From the NCBI GenBank assembly GCA_965240325.2, contig OZ251231.1, positions 992,001 through 1,056,000 of the forward strand: a stretch of DNA of 64,000 bases, given 5' to 3'. This DNA is from Rebecca billardiae RCC1528 (Eukaryota; Haptophyta). Below are positions 1 through 10,314 of this stretch, one piece after another (positions within the stretch are counted from its first letter, which is position 1; every line of letters begins with the position of its first letter). Position numbers and translations under genes: made by a program. The notes under the pieces are model-generated. The model was not told the origin of the DNA and ran no database searches. It saw only the letters and a program-made list of their open reading frames with translations.

Positions 1-552
1 CCCCGCATTGCCGCCATCCACCCAGGGCGAGTCGACGACGAGCGCGACGTGCGCACCGTCGAAGGCAGCGATGGCGTCCGCGGCCATCGACATCACGTGC
101 GCGGGAGCGGTCTCGTCCACCTCGCACGGCGGCCAGCACAGCATGAGCGCCGAGCAGCGCACACCGGCCGCAGCGCCGGCATCGCCCTTGTCGACGCGCG
201 TGAATGGGGGTGGCATGCACCAGCGCGCGTCGCGCTGGAGGGCGTGCTGCCAGTTGGGCCGCGCCTCGGGCTCAAGTGGCGCGGCATCGTATGCCTGCAC
301 GCGCACGCCACGCGCGCGCAAGAGGCTCGCCCACAGGCCCGTGCCGGCGCCAATCTCGACCACGCCCGCGGGCTGCGCGACATGCGCGAGTGCGTCGAGC
401 GCGCGGTCGCACGGTATGGCCCACGCGTAGATGCGGCGGAGAGGAGCCATGTACAAGGCCGCGTACGCCGCCTCGAAGCGCCCGACAAGCCCCGTGAGGG
501 ACATCTCCCTCACGCAGCGCGAATGGAGCCGACGGAGCTCCGCCATCGTCAT
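1..552 (-). CDS. SAM-dependent methyltransferase-like protein, cut off at the window edge
   Basis: An open reverse-strand frame runs from ATG at 552 (a second ATG lies at 546) to base 1 without a stop, about 184 codons; the C-terminus lies outside the window. It shows a Rossmann methyltransferase motif I, VVEIGAGTGLWASLL, followed by an acidic residue after the next strand (VQAYD). Before it is YAWAIPCDRAL and after it LMLCWPP. These three elements are typical of a small conserved protist/fungal/bacterial family of predicted methyltransferases of unknown substrate; the family match is from memory. The frame stays open upstream to a stop at 658-660 but has no earlier ATG, so an upstream exon is possible. 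It is divergent from the TerC gene, with 156 bp between start codons. Confidence 0.72.
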   Translation of the reverse strand, partial: MTMAELRRLHSRCVREMSLTGLVGRFEAAYAALYMAPLRRIYAWAIPCDRALDALAHVAQPAGVVEIGAGTGLWASLLRARGVRVQAYDAAPLEPEARPNWQHALQRDARWCMPPPFTRVDKGDAGAAAGVRCSALMLCWPPCEVDETAPAHVMSMAADAIAAFDGAHVALVVDSPWVDGGNAG

Positions 553-708
553 CAACAACGCGGCCTCCTGAAACTCCAGAATGTTCGAGCAGAGATCGCA
601 TCTCCGTGCAGACCTGGGCCCAGGATCGACTACGATAATTATTCGCGTTCGCGCCAATCAATCAGCGCTCTGATCAAACGCCCGGGCCCGCGAACGCACC
701 GCATCGTA

Positions 709-2439
709 ATGCGCGCTAACGCGCTGTTGCACGCGGGCCTGCTCGCGGCGCTCGTCGGGCCTGGCGCGTCGTTCCGCGCACCCGGCCGCGTGCACCCCGG
801 TGTGCGTGCTCCCATCCTACGCCGGGTGACGCAGCCCGCACCCATCGCGTGCTTCGCCAGCAAAACACTCGAGGACGAGGTCCCGCGCGAACGGCTGATT
901 GAGATCTGCAACGCGCTGCGCGAGCGATGGGGCTCCGTCGAGCGGATATACGACACACTGCCGCACGCGACCGCGGACGGCGATGATGACGATGTCATCG
1001 ATATGGATGCCTTCATGCAGGCGCTCGTCGCCGCCAAAATCAGCGCGACGCCGCAGGAGATGGGCTCCATCTTCAAGGCATTCGATCTGGACAACTCGGG
1101 CACGCTCGAGCTCGAGGAGATCAGACTAGCGCTTCGCGAGAGCGGCGCGATCTTCCGCACGTATCAGCAGTCGCTCACCACGATGCTTGCCGCCATCGGC
1201 TCGGCGGCGCTCTTCGCCGCCGGCATCGCCGCCACGCGCGGGCTCTCGGACGCGGGCGACTTTGCGACCGCGTACATTGTGGAGGACTCGCTCTCGGTGG
1301 ACAACCTGTTCGTCTTCGTGCTGCTCTTCGAGTACTTCCGCGTGCCGCTGTGGCTGCAGCAGCGCTGCCTCACGCTCGGCATCGCCGGTGCGCGGCACGC
1401 GTCGACTCCGCTGCCGCGGCCGCGATCCGCGCGCGCGCGCGCACGCCCCCGCCGACCGCGCACCTCCCGCCCGCACGCGTCCCCTGCGCGCGCGCGCGGG
1501 CGCGCAGGCGCTGTGGTGCTCCGCGGCATCTTCATCGGTGGCGGGCTCGTGCTGATCGACAAGTTCCACGGGCTCGTCATCGGCTTCGGCCTCTTCCTCG
1601 TCTACTCGTCGTACAGCCTGCTCGCCGGCGGCGACGACGACGAGGAGGACGACATCGCGGACAACGCGGTCGTGCAGTGGGCGACCAGCACGCTCAACGC
1701 GACCAGCGACTTCGACGGAGGCCGGCTCTTCACGAAGCGCGGCCTGGAGCCGGGGGCGGCCGTGGGCGAGGGCCCTCTCGGCGTGCTGCTCTCAACGCTC
1801 GGCCGGCCCACGCCGCTGCTCCTCACGCTCATCTGCGTCGAGCTCTGCGACATCGTCTTTGCGGTCGACTCGATCCCGGCGGTGTTTGGCGTCACGTCCG
1901 ATCCCTTCATCGCGTTCACGTCCAACATCTTCGCCATCATCGGCCTGCGCTCGCTGTACTCGGTGCTGGCCTCGGCCGTGCAGGACCTGGTGCGCGCTCG
2001 AGCGCGCGGCGCCCCGCCGCGCGCCCACCTCTCCGCCGCGCGCGCCCTCGTCGCTGCGTCGCCGACCCGCGCCCCGCGGCCGCGCGGCGGGCGGGTGCAG
2101 GCGTACCTGGAGCAGAGCGTCGCCATCGTGCTCGGCTTTGTGGGCGTGAAGCTGCTCGCGGAGGGCGTCGGCTTCGAGATCGGCACGGGGCTCTCGCTCG
2201 GGCTGATCGGCTCGGTGCTCCTCGTTGGCGTGGTGCTCTCCCTCGCCGAGAAGCGCAACGAGCTCGAGGAGGACCAAGCGTTCGTGGAGTCCAAGGCGGC
2301 CGACGTGGATGCCGCCTCGCGCCCGTTTGCCGTCGTGCCGCCGGTGCCGCGCGTCGTGCGCATCTCACGCGACATCCAGAACAGCGCGGCGGACGTGTGG
2401 AAGGCCCTCACTGGCGATGGCGACAAGAGCGATCCATGA
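709..2439 (+). CDS. TerC-family integral membrane protein with N-terminal EF-hand, probably plastid-targeted
   Basis: Three exons: 709-1387, 1508-1989, 2101-2439 (499 aa). Both introns start GTGCGC, end in AG, and are stop-free multiples of three, so the whole stretch also reads as one frame. The N-terminus is hydrophobic and followed by GASFRAP, like the ASAF-type junction of bipartite signal-transit peptides for complex plastids. A canonical EF-hand loop follows (DLDNSGTLELEE). The TerC core has VEDSLSVDNLFVFVLLF, then, across intron 1, TLGIAGAVVLRGIFIG, then CDIVFAVDSIPAVFGVT and, across intron 2, DLAYLEQSVAIVLGFVGVK. The acidic intramembrane motifs are characteristic of TerC. In plants the plastid TerC relative is needed for thylakoid biogenesis; ion transport and calcium sensing here are inferences. 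The open frame upstream of 709 looks non-coding, so this ATG is preferred. Confidence 0.88.
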   Translation: MRANALLHAGLLAALVGPGASFRAPGRVHPGVRAPILRRVTQPAPIACFASKTLEDEVPRERLIEICNALRERWGSVERIYDTLPHATADGDDDDVIDMDAFMQALVAAKISATPQEMGSIFKAFDLDNSGTLELEEIRLALRESGAIFRTYQQSLTTMLAAIGSAALFAAGIAATRGLSDAGDFATAYIVEDSLSVDNLFVFVLLFEYFRVPLWLQQRCLTLGIAGARHASTPLPRPRSARARARPRRPRTSRPHASPARARGRAGAVVLRGIFIGGGLVLIDKFHGLVIGFGLFLVYSSYSLLAGGDDDEEDDIADNAVVQWATSTLNATSDFDGGRLFTKRGLEPGAAVGEGPLGVLLSTLGRPTPLLLTLICVELCDIVFAVDSIPAVFGVTSDPFIAFTSNIFAIIGLRSLYSVLASAVQDLVRARARGAPPRAHLSAARALVAASPTRAPRPRGGRVQAYLEQSVAIVLGFVGVKLLAEGVGFEIGTGLSLGLIGSVLLVGVVLSLAEKRNELEEDQAFVESKAADVDAASRPFAVVPPVPRVVRISRDIQNSAADVWKALTGDGDKSDP

Positions 2440-2818
2440 AGCTCATGCTGCGCGGTGCCCAGTCATGTCATCACGTACTCCTGTATCATGATCAACCAGA
2501 CGACCATCAAAGCTGACAAAAAACTCCAAAACTCAATCACGACTGGGATCGGGCGCGGGGAGATTCCCTCGAGATACAGTTTACTAGAGCGCTGTGTAGA
2601 AACCCCGGCGAACGACAGTCGATATTGGTACTCGTCAGGTGGGTTGTAGCCAAATAGTCACGATGACGTTGCATTCAGTTGATGGGTTGATGACCGCTTA
2701 CCCGGCTCACGGGGCTCGCCATCCCGCTTGGGTGATCTCCCGGTGGAGCAGCTCGCGAGGCGCAACTGCCCCCCCAGCCCGCGCGAGCGCGGGCGGGGCG
2801 CCAGCGGGGCGGAGCGCG

Positions 2819-5800
2819 ATGGCTCCGACTGGGATGCAGATCGAGATCGAGGCGCCCGTCATTCTCACCCCGGAGAACCTCGCCTCGCCGAACGAGGCCA
2901 GCGCCCCGGCAATCGCGGCAGCGCCGGCGCGCAGCACGTCGAGTGGATCATCACCGCCAACTCGGCAGAATTCCTCGGTGTCGCCTCCGGCGCTGGTGGT
3001 GCCCGGAAACGCGCAGACCTCTCGGTCGAGTAGGGGTGACACGTCCACCACTGGCAAGGCGAAGGAGGGGAAGGAGGGTCGGATGTCAAAGGATCCGCGC
3101 CAGTTGATGGCGAGCGCGGCGGCGAGCGTGCTGCACAAGGAGCCCGAGCAGGTGGAGGAGAACAACATCTTCGCGCAGAACATCATCGACGACGAGGCGC
3201 AGGATGGCCCGCAGTCCGCCGACTTCAACCTCATCCCACCCTTCAAGAAGTGGGTCAAGCGCACGGGCGCGACGCTGCGCGGCGTCTCGCTGTTTGTGTA
3301 CGCCTTCTTCATGATCGGCGCAAACCTCGCGGCGTTCTCGTCGACGGACGCGCCGGTGGCGGAGGCGCTCGCGATCGCGTCGAGCTGCTGGGTCGTCTTC
3401 CTGCTCTTCCCGCTGCTCCTCGACCCGGACATCCGCAGCCGGTGGCGCCTGTACAACAGGCTGACCTCGACGGCCGACGCGAACACCCTCTCGGACGAGA
3501 AGAAGCCGGGGCCGGGCGGCGACGGGAGCCGCAAGGGGCGCAAGTCGCACCGCGAGGAGGAGCGCACGTGGGCGGCGTGCTACAAGCGCGGCACCGACGA
3601 GGAGATCGACGCGGGCATCGGCTACAACCGCCGGCGCAACAACTCGATCTCGGCGATGTCGCTCGCGTCTGACGCCGCCGACGTTGACGGCTCGGGCATC
3701 AAGCGCAGCCGGCACGCGTCGGACGCGATGTTCAGCAGCGGCGCGGCGGCGCGCGCCGCGACGGCGGCGAACGCGCAGAAGCGCGGCTCCATCATGCGGC
3801 GCACGTGCTCGAACGACGACACGGCCGACAAGGCCATCCTCGAGGCGCACGGCAGCTGCGACGCCCCGCGCGAGAGCGGCGGCAGCGGCGGGCCCTTCCC
3901 GCGCGCGGCGAGCCTCGGCGTGCGCGAGTGGGCGACGCGCGCGACCGGCCGGGCGCGCTCGCCGGGGCAGATCTTGCGCTCGCCACCGAAGCGCCGCAAG
4001 GCCGCGGCGCGCGGCGACGGCGGCGACCCGGGCACCACCGTGCAATCGCGCACGGCGGTCGACCTGAGCGAGCTGCTGCTCGACCAGCTGACGGAGGCGA
4101 AGCAGTACCTGCACCTCGTGCACGACTCGCCGATCTACTGGACGGAGCGCACGATCCGCTCGATCGGCTTCAGCCTCGCGTACATCTGGGGCACGTACTT
4201 CCTCACCGAGCGCCTGCCGGAGTCGGGCTTCTGGGACTTCAGCGCGATGCCGCAGCCGTTCATCCTCGTGATGCACATCTCGATCTGGATGACCACCTTC
4301 GACTACCTCTTCGAGATGCACACGACCGGCTGGCCGTTTGTGCTGTCGTTTGGCTCGCTCGCGCTCTTCGTCACGCTGCCCGTCTTCTTCCTGCTCCTCG
4401 GGCTGGGCGAGAAGGTCGCCTTCTTCGAGGACCCGGCGGGCACGCTGCTGCGGTACAACCTCGACACGGCGACGCAGCCGTTCGTCGACGACGAGGTGAA
4501 GGGCGTCGGCGACGTGCGCCCGCAGTACTTCCTGCTGCAGTACGGCTGGCTGCGCTTCCTCGAGCTGTACCGCGTGAACACGCTCACGCTCGCCAAGGCG
4601 CGCGTCGCCTCGGTCGGCATCCAGACCGCCTCGCTCGTGATCGGCATCCTGTGCATCCTGCTGACGATGGCGGGCTCGATCCACTCGTTCGAGGCGCCGT
4701 CCGACCTCAACCCGTCCTTCACCTCCTTCGAGCACTTCTTCTACTTCTCGCTGGTGACGGTGACGACGGTGGGGTACGGCGACTTCTTCCCGTCGACGGG
4801 GCTCTCGCGCGTCGCGTGCATGGCGGGCATCATCATCGCCGTGACGTGGGTGCCCGTGCAGCTCTCGCGGCTGCAGGCGGCGCTCGCGCACGAGGGCACG
4901 CAGCTCGGCAAGCCGCCCGACCGGAGCGAGCCGTACTGCCTGCTGCTCGGCAACATCTCGAAGCTGCAGCTGCAGGTCTTCTTCCGGCAGGTGAGCTCGC
5001 ACAAGATCTCCACGCCCGCGCGCTTCGTCGTGCTCTCCACCGCGCCGCTCAAGGAGCTCGAGGTGCACCGCCTCTCGCGCGACGAGCAGCGGCGCATCTA
5101 CTTCGAGCAGGTCGACATCCTCAAGTCGCTCTCGCTCGGCACGGCGTCGCACAAGCTGCTGCTGCGCAAGGCGACGGCGGTGTACGTGTTCAACCGCGAC
5201 AAGGCGGTGGGCGTGGCCGACCGCGACGCCGACCAGGAGACCACGATCCGCGTGCTCACGCTGCTCACCTTCGTGCGGCCGCGCCACATGACGGTGCAGC
5301 TGCAGTCGCTGCACAACGCGCCGATGCTGCGCACGCTCGGCATCCAGAACCTGCTCTGCCTCAACGAGCTCAAGATGCGCATGCTCGCCAAGTCGGTGAC
5401 CGACTGCCCTGGCATCATCACGCTCATGGCGAACCTGCTCAACACCTCCGCCGAGGTGCGCAAGGAGACGATGGACCACCACATCCACTTCTCCGAGCAC
5501 CAGCGCGAGTACCTCGACGGCGCGACCTGCGAGCTCTTCGTGCACAAGCTGCCGGCGTGGGCCAACGGCAAGAAGGCGCACCGGCTGTACGACGTGATGG
5601 CGCGCGTGGACGGGCTCGTGCTGCTCGCGGTCAAGGACGAGGACCTGATGCACATCTGGCGCGGCGACTTCGACGTGCAGGAGGGCATGAACGGCCTCTT
5701 CATCGGGCGCGACTTCGAGCAGGTCCGCACGTTCTGCGAGCGCTCGCAGCCGCCGCCGACGCTGCTGCGCCTCGCCGCCGAGCGCGCGTCACGCAGGTCG

Positions 5801-8305
5801 ATCCACATCTCGTCGAGGATCCAGATCACGGGCCCGCTCAACGCGCCCACCTCGCCGCAGACGCGGCGCGGCTCGTGCATCCCCGCGTGCGACAGCCTGC
5901 CGCTCATCACCACCGGCGCCATCTCCGCGTCGAGCTCGTCGGTCGGCCTGCGGCTCAAGCGGCTGTCGGGCGGGCTCTCGAGCGGAGGGCGCGGGATCCC
6001 GCCGTGCGGCTCGCGGGACTCGCTCCCGTCGTCCGCGCGCTCGACGACGGGCTTCAACGCGCCCGGCGGCGGCTTCATCCCGCGCTCGAACTCGACCGAG
6101 CGCATCATCCCGCGCACGGCGTCGTCCGAGCGCGTGCTCCCGCGCTCGATGTCGACCGAGCGCATCCGCGCCGCGCTGCTGCGCACCGAGTCGGTCGAGT
6201 CGGTCGGCGGCACGGCGAGCGCGCTCAGGGCGACCGGCGCGGCCGCGGGCGGCGCGCCGAGTGGCGCGGGCACCGGCAGCAGGCGCGCGTCGGCCCTGCT
6301 GCGCACCGAGTCGGTCGAGTCCCTCGGCGGCACGGCGAACGCGCTCAGGTCGGTGGGCGGCTCGCGAGCGTCGACGGGCAACGCGCCGGCGCTGCGGCCG
6401 GCGGGCGCGGCCCCGCCGGCCCCCAAGCGCGTCGGCATCGCGCCGATCGCGGTGACCATCGCGCCGCCCGAGCGCGACAGCGCCGCGTCGGATGCCGACG
6501 TGGTCGAGCTGCCACCCGGGCAGGCGGCGGGCGCGGCGGAGCAGCCGCCCGCGCCAGCGGCGGCGGACGGCAAGCCCACGCACCCGGCCTCGGTCGCGTT
6601 TGCCGCGGGGAGCGGCCGGCGCAGCAGCCTGGGGCTGGGCGCGGCCGTGAACGCGATGGCGCGCACCACGCCGATCTCGCTGCCCTCGCCGTTCCGCAAG
6701 CGCGGCTCGTGCGGCTTCCGGCAGCAGGGCAAGGACAGCGCCGTCGTCTCGCCCGTGCTCACCACCCCGGCCGAGGGCTCGTTCCGCGGCTCGGGCGGCG
6801 CCGTCGGCGCTGCCCTGGAGGTGGCCAGGCCCAACCCGAGCGCCGAGGTGCCGTACTCGCCGTTCCGATCGCTTGGCCCGCGGTGGAAGCGGCCCGCGCC
6901 CAAGCCGGTCGGGCCGGGCGCGCCCGAGAAGAACGTGACGCCGCCCGCGACGCCGACGCTCGGCCGCGCGCGGCTGGCGAACGAGCGCCACTCGCACGGG
7001 GTGCGCATCGTGCTGTGCGGCTGGCCGCGCAACGTCGAGAAGTTCATGGAGATCGCGACGAGATCGCCCGAGCTGCGCATCGTGATCTTCGCGCCGACGC
7101 AGCCCGAGCACGCGAGCCGCAACTCGATGCGCCCGTTCCGCGAGAAGTACATCTACGTGAAGGGCAACCCGCTCGACCGCGAGGAGCTCAAGCCGTTCAT
7201 CCTCAAGCCGGGGCTGCACTCGGTGATCGTCTTCAACGAGTACCTCACGGACGAGCGGCAGGCGAACGCGATGGACGTGGTGGTGTGCGCGGCGAACGTG
7301 GAGAGCATGCTCCCGCCGGGCCACCCCAACATCCAGGTGCTCGTCACGCTCAACTCCTCCTCCGACATGCGCTTTGTCGACCGCACGTCGTGGTGGCCCT
7401 CGAGCGAGGACCCGCTGTACGGCCACGTCTCCTCGCCCACGTTCGCCTCCGGCTCGGCGATCGCCAACGAGATGTTCTACCCGCTGATGATGGGCTGGTT
7501 CAAGCAGGGGCTGATCGAGTTCTGCACCAAGCTCACCGACTCGGTGCTCGACGCGACCGAGGTCAACCTAATCGAGCTGCCGCGCCAGTTCTCCGCGGGC
7601 AAGCGCGAGTTCAGATACGGCGAGATCGTCCCGCCGATGATGGCCGCCGGCTACCTGCCGATCGCGCTGTACCGTCGGCGCGTGGGCAAGTCGGCGCGCT
7701 TCATGCAGCCGTACGTGCTCACCAACCCGCCGCACTCGACGCTCGTGCGCAAGAGCGACCGCGTGTACGTGCTCATGCGCAACACCAAGCGGCGCAACTA
7801 CACGTCGTCGGTGAAGCGGCTCGAGCGCTCGGCGCGCACCATCCAGCGCTACTACCGCCAGCGCGCGCAGGACCAGTGGGCCATCACGTACTGGCGCAAG
7901 CGGATGGCCGGGCCGGGCGCGGACGACGCGGTGGCGGCGGTGGCGCCGCCCAAGCCGAAGCGGCTCGACTCGGGCGAGGTGCACGTGCCCACCGCGGCCA
8001 ACGCCAACCGCACGGTCGGCGAGGGCGCCAAGCTCGAGTGGAAGCGCTCGTCGTCGATGATGGCGGAGGACGTGACGGAGGGCAACCCGAGCGACGACCG
8101 GATGCCGCCGATGCGCTCGGAGGCGGCCGGCGCGGCCCTCAGCGTCGTGGAGTCGAGCCCGTCGACGCCGCTCACCGTGCCCTCGCCGGGCGCGCACATG
8201 CAGGACGCAGCGACCGGGAGCCACGTGCACGGCGCCGGCGAGTGGTGGTTCCCGCAGAGTCCCGTCAAAGGCATGCGCCGGCAGCAGCCTCGGGTGTGGA
8301 TATGA
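2819..8305 (+). CDS. Large BK (Slo)-type potassium channel with two RCK domains and an IQ motif
   Basis: Single-exon frame of 1828 aa from ATG 2819 (the frame is open back to 2639, so the start is uncertain). Order of parts: acidic N-terminus; a first membrane pair near FVYAFFMIGANL; a disordered basic loop; further membrane segments from SIGFSLAYIWGTYFL; a pore with selectivity filter TVGYGD encoded at 4766-4783; a first RCK domain beginning EPYCLLLGNISKLQLQVFF; a roughly 500-residue Ser/Gly/Ala-rich insert; a second RCK starting VRIVLCGWPRNVEKF; and an IQ-like helix ARTIQRYYRQRAQ near the C-terminus. This is the Slo architecture: a K+ channel gated by intracellular ligand. The S4-like stretch (WLRFLELYRVNTLTLAKARV) has few basic residues, so strong voltage gating is doubtful. 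The insert contains a 120-nt duplicated unit (RTESVESVGGTASALR / RTESVESLGGTANALR, about 6181 and 6301). Confidence 0.88.
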   Translation: MAPTGMQIEIEAPVILTPENLASPNEASAPAIAAAPARSTSSGSSPPTRQNSSVSPPALVVPGNAQTSRSSRGDTSTTGKAKEGKEGRMSKDPRQLMASAAASVLHKEPEQVEENNIFAQNIIDDEAQDGPQSADFNLIPPFKKWVKRTGATLRGVSLFVYAFFMIGANLAAFSSTDAPVAEALAIASSCWVVFLLFPLLLDPDIRSRWRLYNRLTSTADANTLSDEKKPGPGGDGSRKGRKSHREEERTWAACYKRGTDEEIDAGIGYNRRRNNSISAMSLASDAADVDGSGIKRSRHASDAMFSSGAAARAATAANAQKRGSIMRRTCSNDDTADKAILEAHGSCDAPRESGGSGGPFPRAASLGVREWATRATGRARSPGQILRSPPKRRKAAARGDGGDPGTTVQSRTAVDLSELLLDQLTEAKQYLHLVHDSPIYWTERTIRSIGFSLAYIWGTYFLTERLPESGFWDFSAMPQPFILVMHISIWMTTFDYLFEMHTTGWPFVLSFGSLALFVTLPVFFLLLGLGEKVAFFEDPAGTLLRYNLDTATQPFVDDEVKGVGDVRPQYFLLQYGWLRFLELYRVNTLTLAKARVASVGIQTASLVIGILCILLTMAGSIHSFEAPSDLNPSFTSFEHFFYFSLVTVTTVGYGDFFPSTGLSRVACMAGIIIAVTWVPVQLSRLQAALAHEGTQLGKPPDRSEPYCLLLGNISKLQLQVFFRQVSSHKISTPARFVVLSTAPLKELEVHRLSRDEQRRIYFEQVDILKSLSLGTASHKLLLRKATAVYVFNRDKAVGVADRDADQETTIRVLTLLTFVRPRHMTVQLQSLHNAPMLRTLGIQNLLCLNELKMRMLAKSVTDCPGIITLMANLLNTSAEVRKETMDHHIHFSEHQREYLDGATCELFVHKLPAWANGKKAHRLYDVMARVDGLVLLAVKDEDLMHIWRGDFDVQEGMNGLFIGRDFEQVRTFCERSQPPPTLLRLAAERASRRSIHISSRIQITGPLNAPTSPQTRRGSCIPACDSLPLITTGAISASSSSVGLRLKRLSGGLSSGGRGIPPCGSRDSLPSSARSTTGFNAPGGGFIPRSNSTERIIPRTASSERVLPRSMSTERIRAALLRTESVESVGGTASALRATGAAAGGAPSGAGTGSRRASALLRTESVESLGGTANALRSVGGSRASTGNAPALRPAGAAPPAPKRVGIAPIAVTIAPPERDSAASDADVVELPPGQAAGAAEQPPAPAAADGKPTHPASVAFAAGSGRRSSLGLGAAVNAMARTTPISLPSPFRKRGSCGFRQQGKDSAVVSPVLTTPAEGSFRGSGGAVGAALEVARPNPSAEVPYSPFRSLGPRWKRPAPKPVGPGAPEKNVTPPATPTLGRARLANERHSHGVRIVLCGWPRNVEKFMEIATRSPELRIVIFAPTQPEHASRNSMRPFREKYIYVKGNPLDREELKPFILKPGLHSVIVFNEYLTDERQANAMDVVVCAANVESMLPPGHPNIQVLVTLNSSSDMRFVDRTSWWPSSEDPLYGHVSSPTFASGSAIANEMFYPLMMGWFKQGLIEFCTKLTDSVLDATEVNLIELPRQFSAGKREFRYGEIVPPMMAAGYLPIALYRRRVGKSARFMQPYVLTNPPHSTLVRKSDRVYVLMRNTKRRNYTSSVKRLERSARTIQRYYRQRAQDQWAITYWRKRMAGPGADDAVAAVAPPKPKRLDSGEVHVPTAANANRTVGEGAKLEWKRSSSMMAEDVTEGNPSDDRMPPMRSEAAGAALSVVESSPSTPLTVPSPGAHMQDAATGSHVHGAGEWWFPQSPVKGMRRQQPRVWI

Positions 8306-9801
8306 CGACGCTAGATGCATACATATCACATTGACGATGATCGACTGCTGCGCTTGATGATGACTACATGATCGAGCGCAGACAGATCGATGTCAGATGA
8401 CGGATGGCGATGACTTGGACTTGGACTTGGTCTTGCCACACGCCGACACCTTGACTGCCCCCCAGCCCCGTTTTTGGCCGCACGATTGCGAATCTCAGAG
8501 TTACTTGGCCAGTCAATGTTTAGAGTTTTGAAGAAGGCGAAAGACTATCTGGCGGCCGAAACGAGGGACGGCTGTCCGTCCCGATGGCGTTCCGGCCGCG
8601 AAGTCCGCCGGTGCCTTGCCCGAGGGCGGCCGATCAGTGGCGCCTAGCCCGGTCGTCCGCGCGGTTGTGTCAGCGCACGCGCCATGTGTGTGCCCCCCGC
8701 TGTCACGGCATGTTGTGCGCCAGCACCGTGGGAGCTCCTCGCCTGTTCCTGTCACTCACGGCCAAGCGACGGTGCAGAGATCTTCAGTCCGAGCCCGCGA
8801 CTGCTGAACTTCTGTGATACGTGTGCGAATCCTTGCAGAAAAGCACGCTCTGCTCCCGCAAATCTACCTGGCGAACGTGCGCTGGTGTCAATACTTCACG
8901 CAGTGCACAAATGCCATGGCGAATCAGTCTTCCCTGCGTGTCACAGGCCTTGGCGTTTGCACATCGATAAGCTAACGGAGACGAGTCCCGACGAGCTGCG
9001 TATGGCTGTGGTCGCATGTAGTGTGGGCGTCGAACGCCGGAGAAGGTGGTGGCTGAAGGCGATAGAAGTATGCTCTCCCATCGGGTACAAGCCAGGCTTG
9101 GAAGACGTCTGCTTGCATCACACACACAGCTTACGCCGACCCGTGCGACGTGAAGCGCCTCAAGCGTGACGGAAGCAACCCAAGGTGCGCGCAAGGCGTG
9201 AGGAGCAGGGTGATCTAACCTTACGCGGGCCTGCTCATCTAGCAGCGCACTCAGTAGATCGCCCCCGTCCTCAGGCGCACGATGACCACCGAATCGTGAA
9301 TGTGTAGACGCTGACGCGTGCCAGCTTGCGGCGAGCAGCGACCGAGTGCCGCGGACTCGGGCCTCGCGCAAGAACAAGCAGGTTTTTTTGGCGCGGAGGA
9401 CGCTAGCATGACCTGCACGTACAGCGGGGAGATTGTTTGCAAGGCGTGCCCTACATACAGCTCGCGTGCCCCTCAGATATCCCGCGCGGAGAACGTCAGC
9501 AGCCCAGCATCGCAGTCCGCGCCGCAGACCCAACCACTCAGCTCCGCCCCTCGCCCACCACGAGACGGCGAGATACCGACGAAGTGGAACGGAGCGAGCT
9601 CTATTTCCTATCGGGGCTCGCGGGAGCCGATGTGATCATTTTTCATTGAGCGAAGCCCGAGCTGGCTTCCCATTGGACGGATTGGCGGCTGCGCTACTCC
9701 GCAAGGCGAAACACTTACAGCTTCACATCCCGAAAATGCAAGTTTGGACAATAGAGTGAGGCACCCTCCTCCAATGAAATTGCTGAAAATCCCGACGAAA
9801 C

Positions 9802-9823
9802 TTTACTGACGTACGTCAGTAAA
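9802..9823. repeat. 22-bp perfect palindrome
   Basis: The sequence reads TTTACTGAC-GTAC-GTCAGTAAA, identical to its own reverse complement. It could be a dimeric-factor binding site; the centre TGACGTACGTCA contains two overlapping CRE-like half sites. No nearby promoter is evident. Confidence 0.6.
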
Positions 9824-9899
9824 CGCAATCTCCGGGAGATATGGCCATTTCCGCCCACTGGGGTCATTCAAGGTGCACGGCCTGATTGCCTCTCTGAGT

Positions 9900-9926
9900 G
9901 TCACACTCACAGCCCGTGAGTGTGAC
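9900..9926. repeat. Inverted repeat beside the AT array
   Basis: GTCACACTCAC and GTGAGTGTGAC are perfect 11-bp arms around a 5-nt loop, 12 bp before the AT array. The same GTGAGTGTGAC word recurs at 43417-43427, next to the other long AT array, and at 43059-43069. Confidence 0.6.
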
Positions 9927-9935
9927 TTATCGTCG

Positions 9936-10108
<173 letters not shown>

Positions 10109-10314
10109 TGCATACCACGTCGTTAATACATATATGTATTGTAGTTTATCATTATTAAATTCTGTGAAATGAATAATATGACGCTCGGATTACTCTGAAG
10201 TCAGTCAGAAAATGCGGCGGCTGACCGGCTGACCCGACCGCCAGTCCGGTCGAGAAAAAGCAGCTAATAAATTATTTCACAATAAACTAATACGAATATA
10301 TATATCTCTATCTA

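Noticed and set aside
49-708. Open frame continuing upstream of the TerC start
   Set aside because: It overlaps the methyltransferase on the other strand and lacks any TerC feature; the signal-peptide-like ATG at 709 fits better.
1388-2100. Stop-free, multiple-of-three introns as translated or retained segments
   Set aside because: Of 20 introns reconstructed, 5 have lengths divisible by three, about the one-third expected by chance; family alignment clearly skips the segments.
8784-9533. Long reverse-strand open frame (249 codons)
   Set aside because: No family motif, no G/C bias at third positions, very uneven composition; an overlapping forward frame is equally open.
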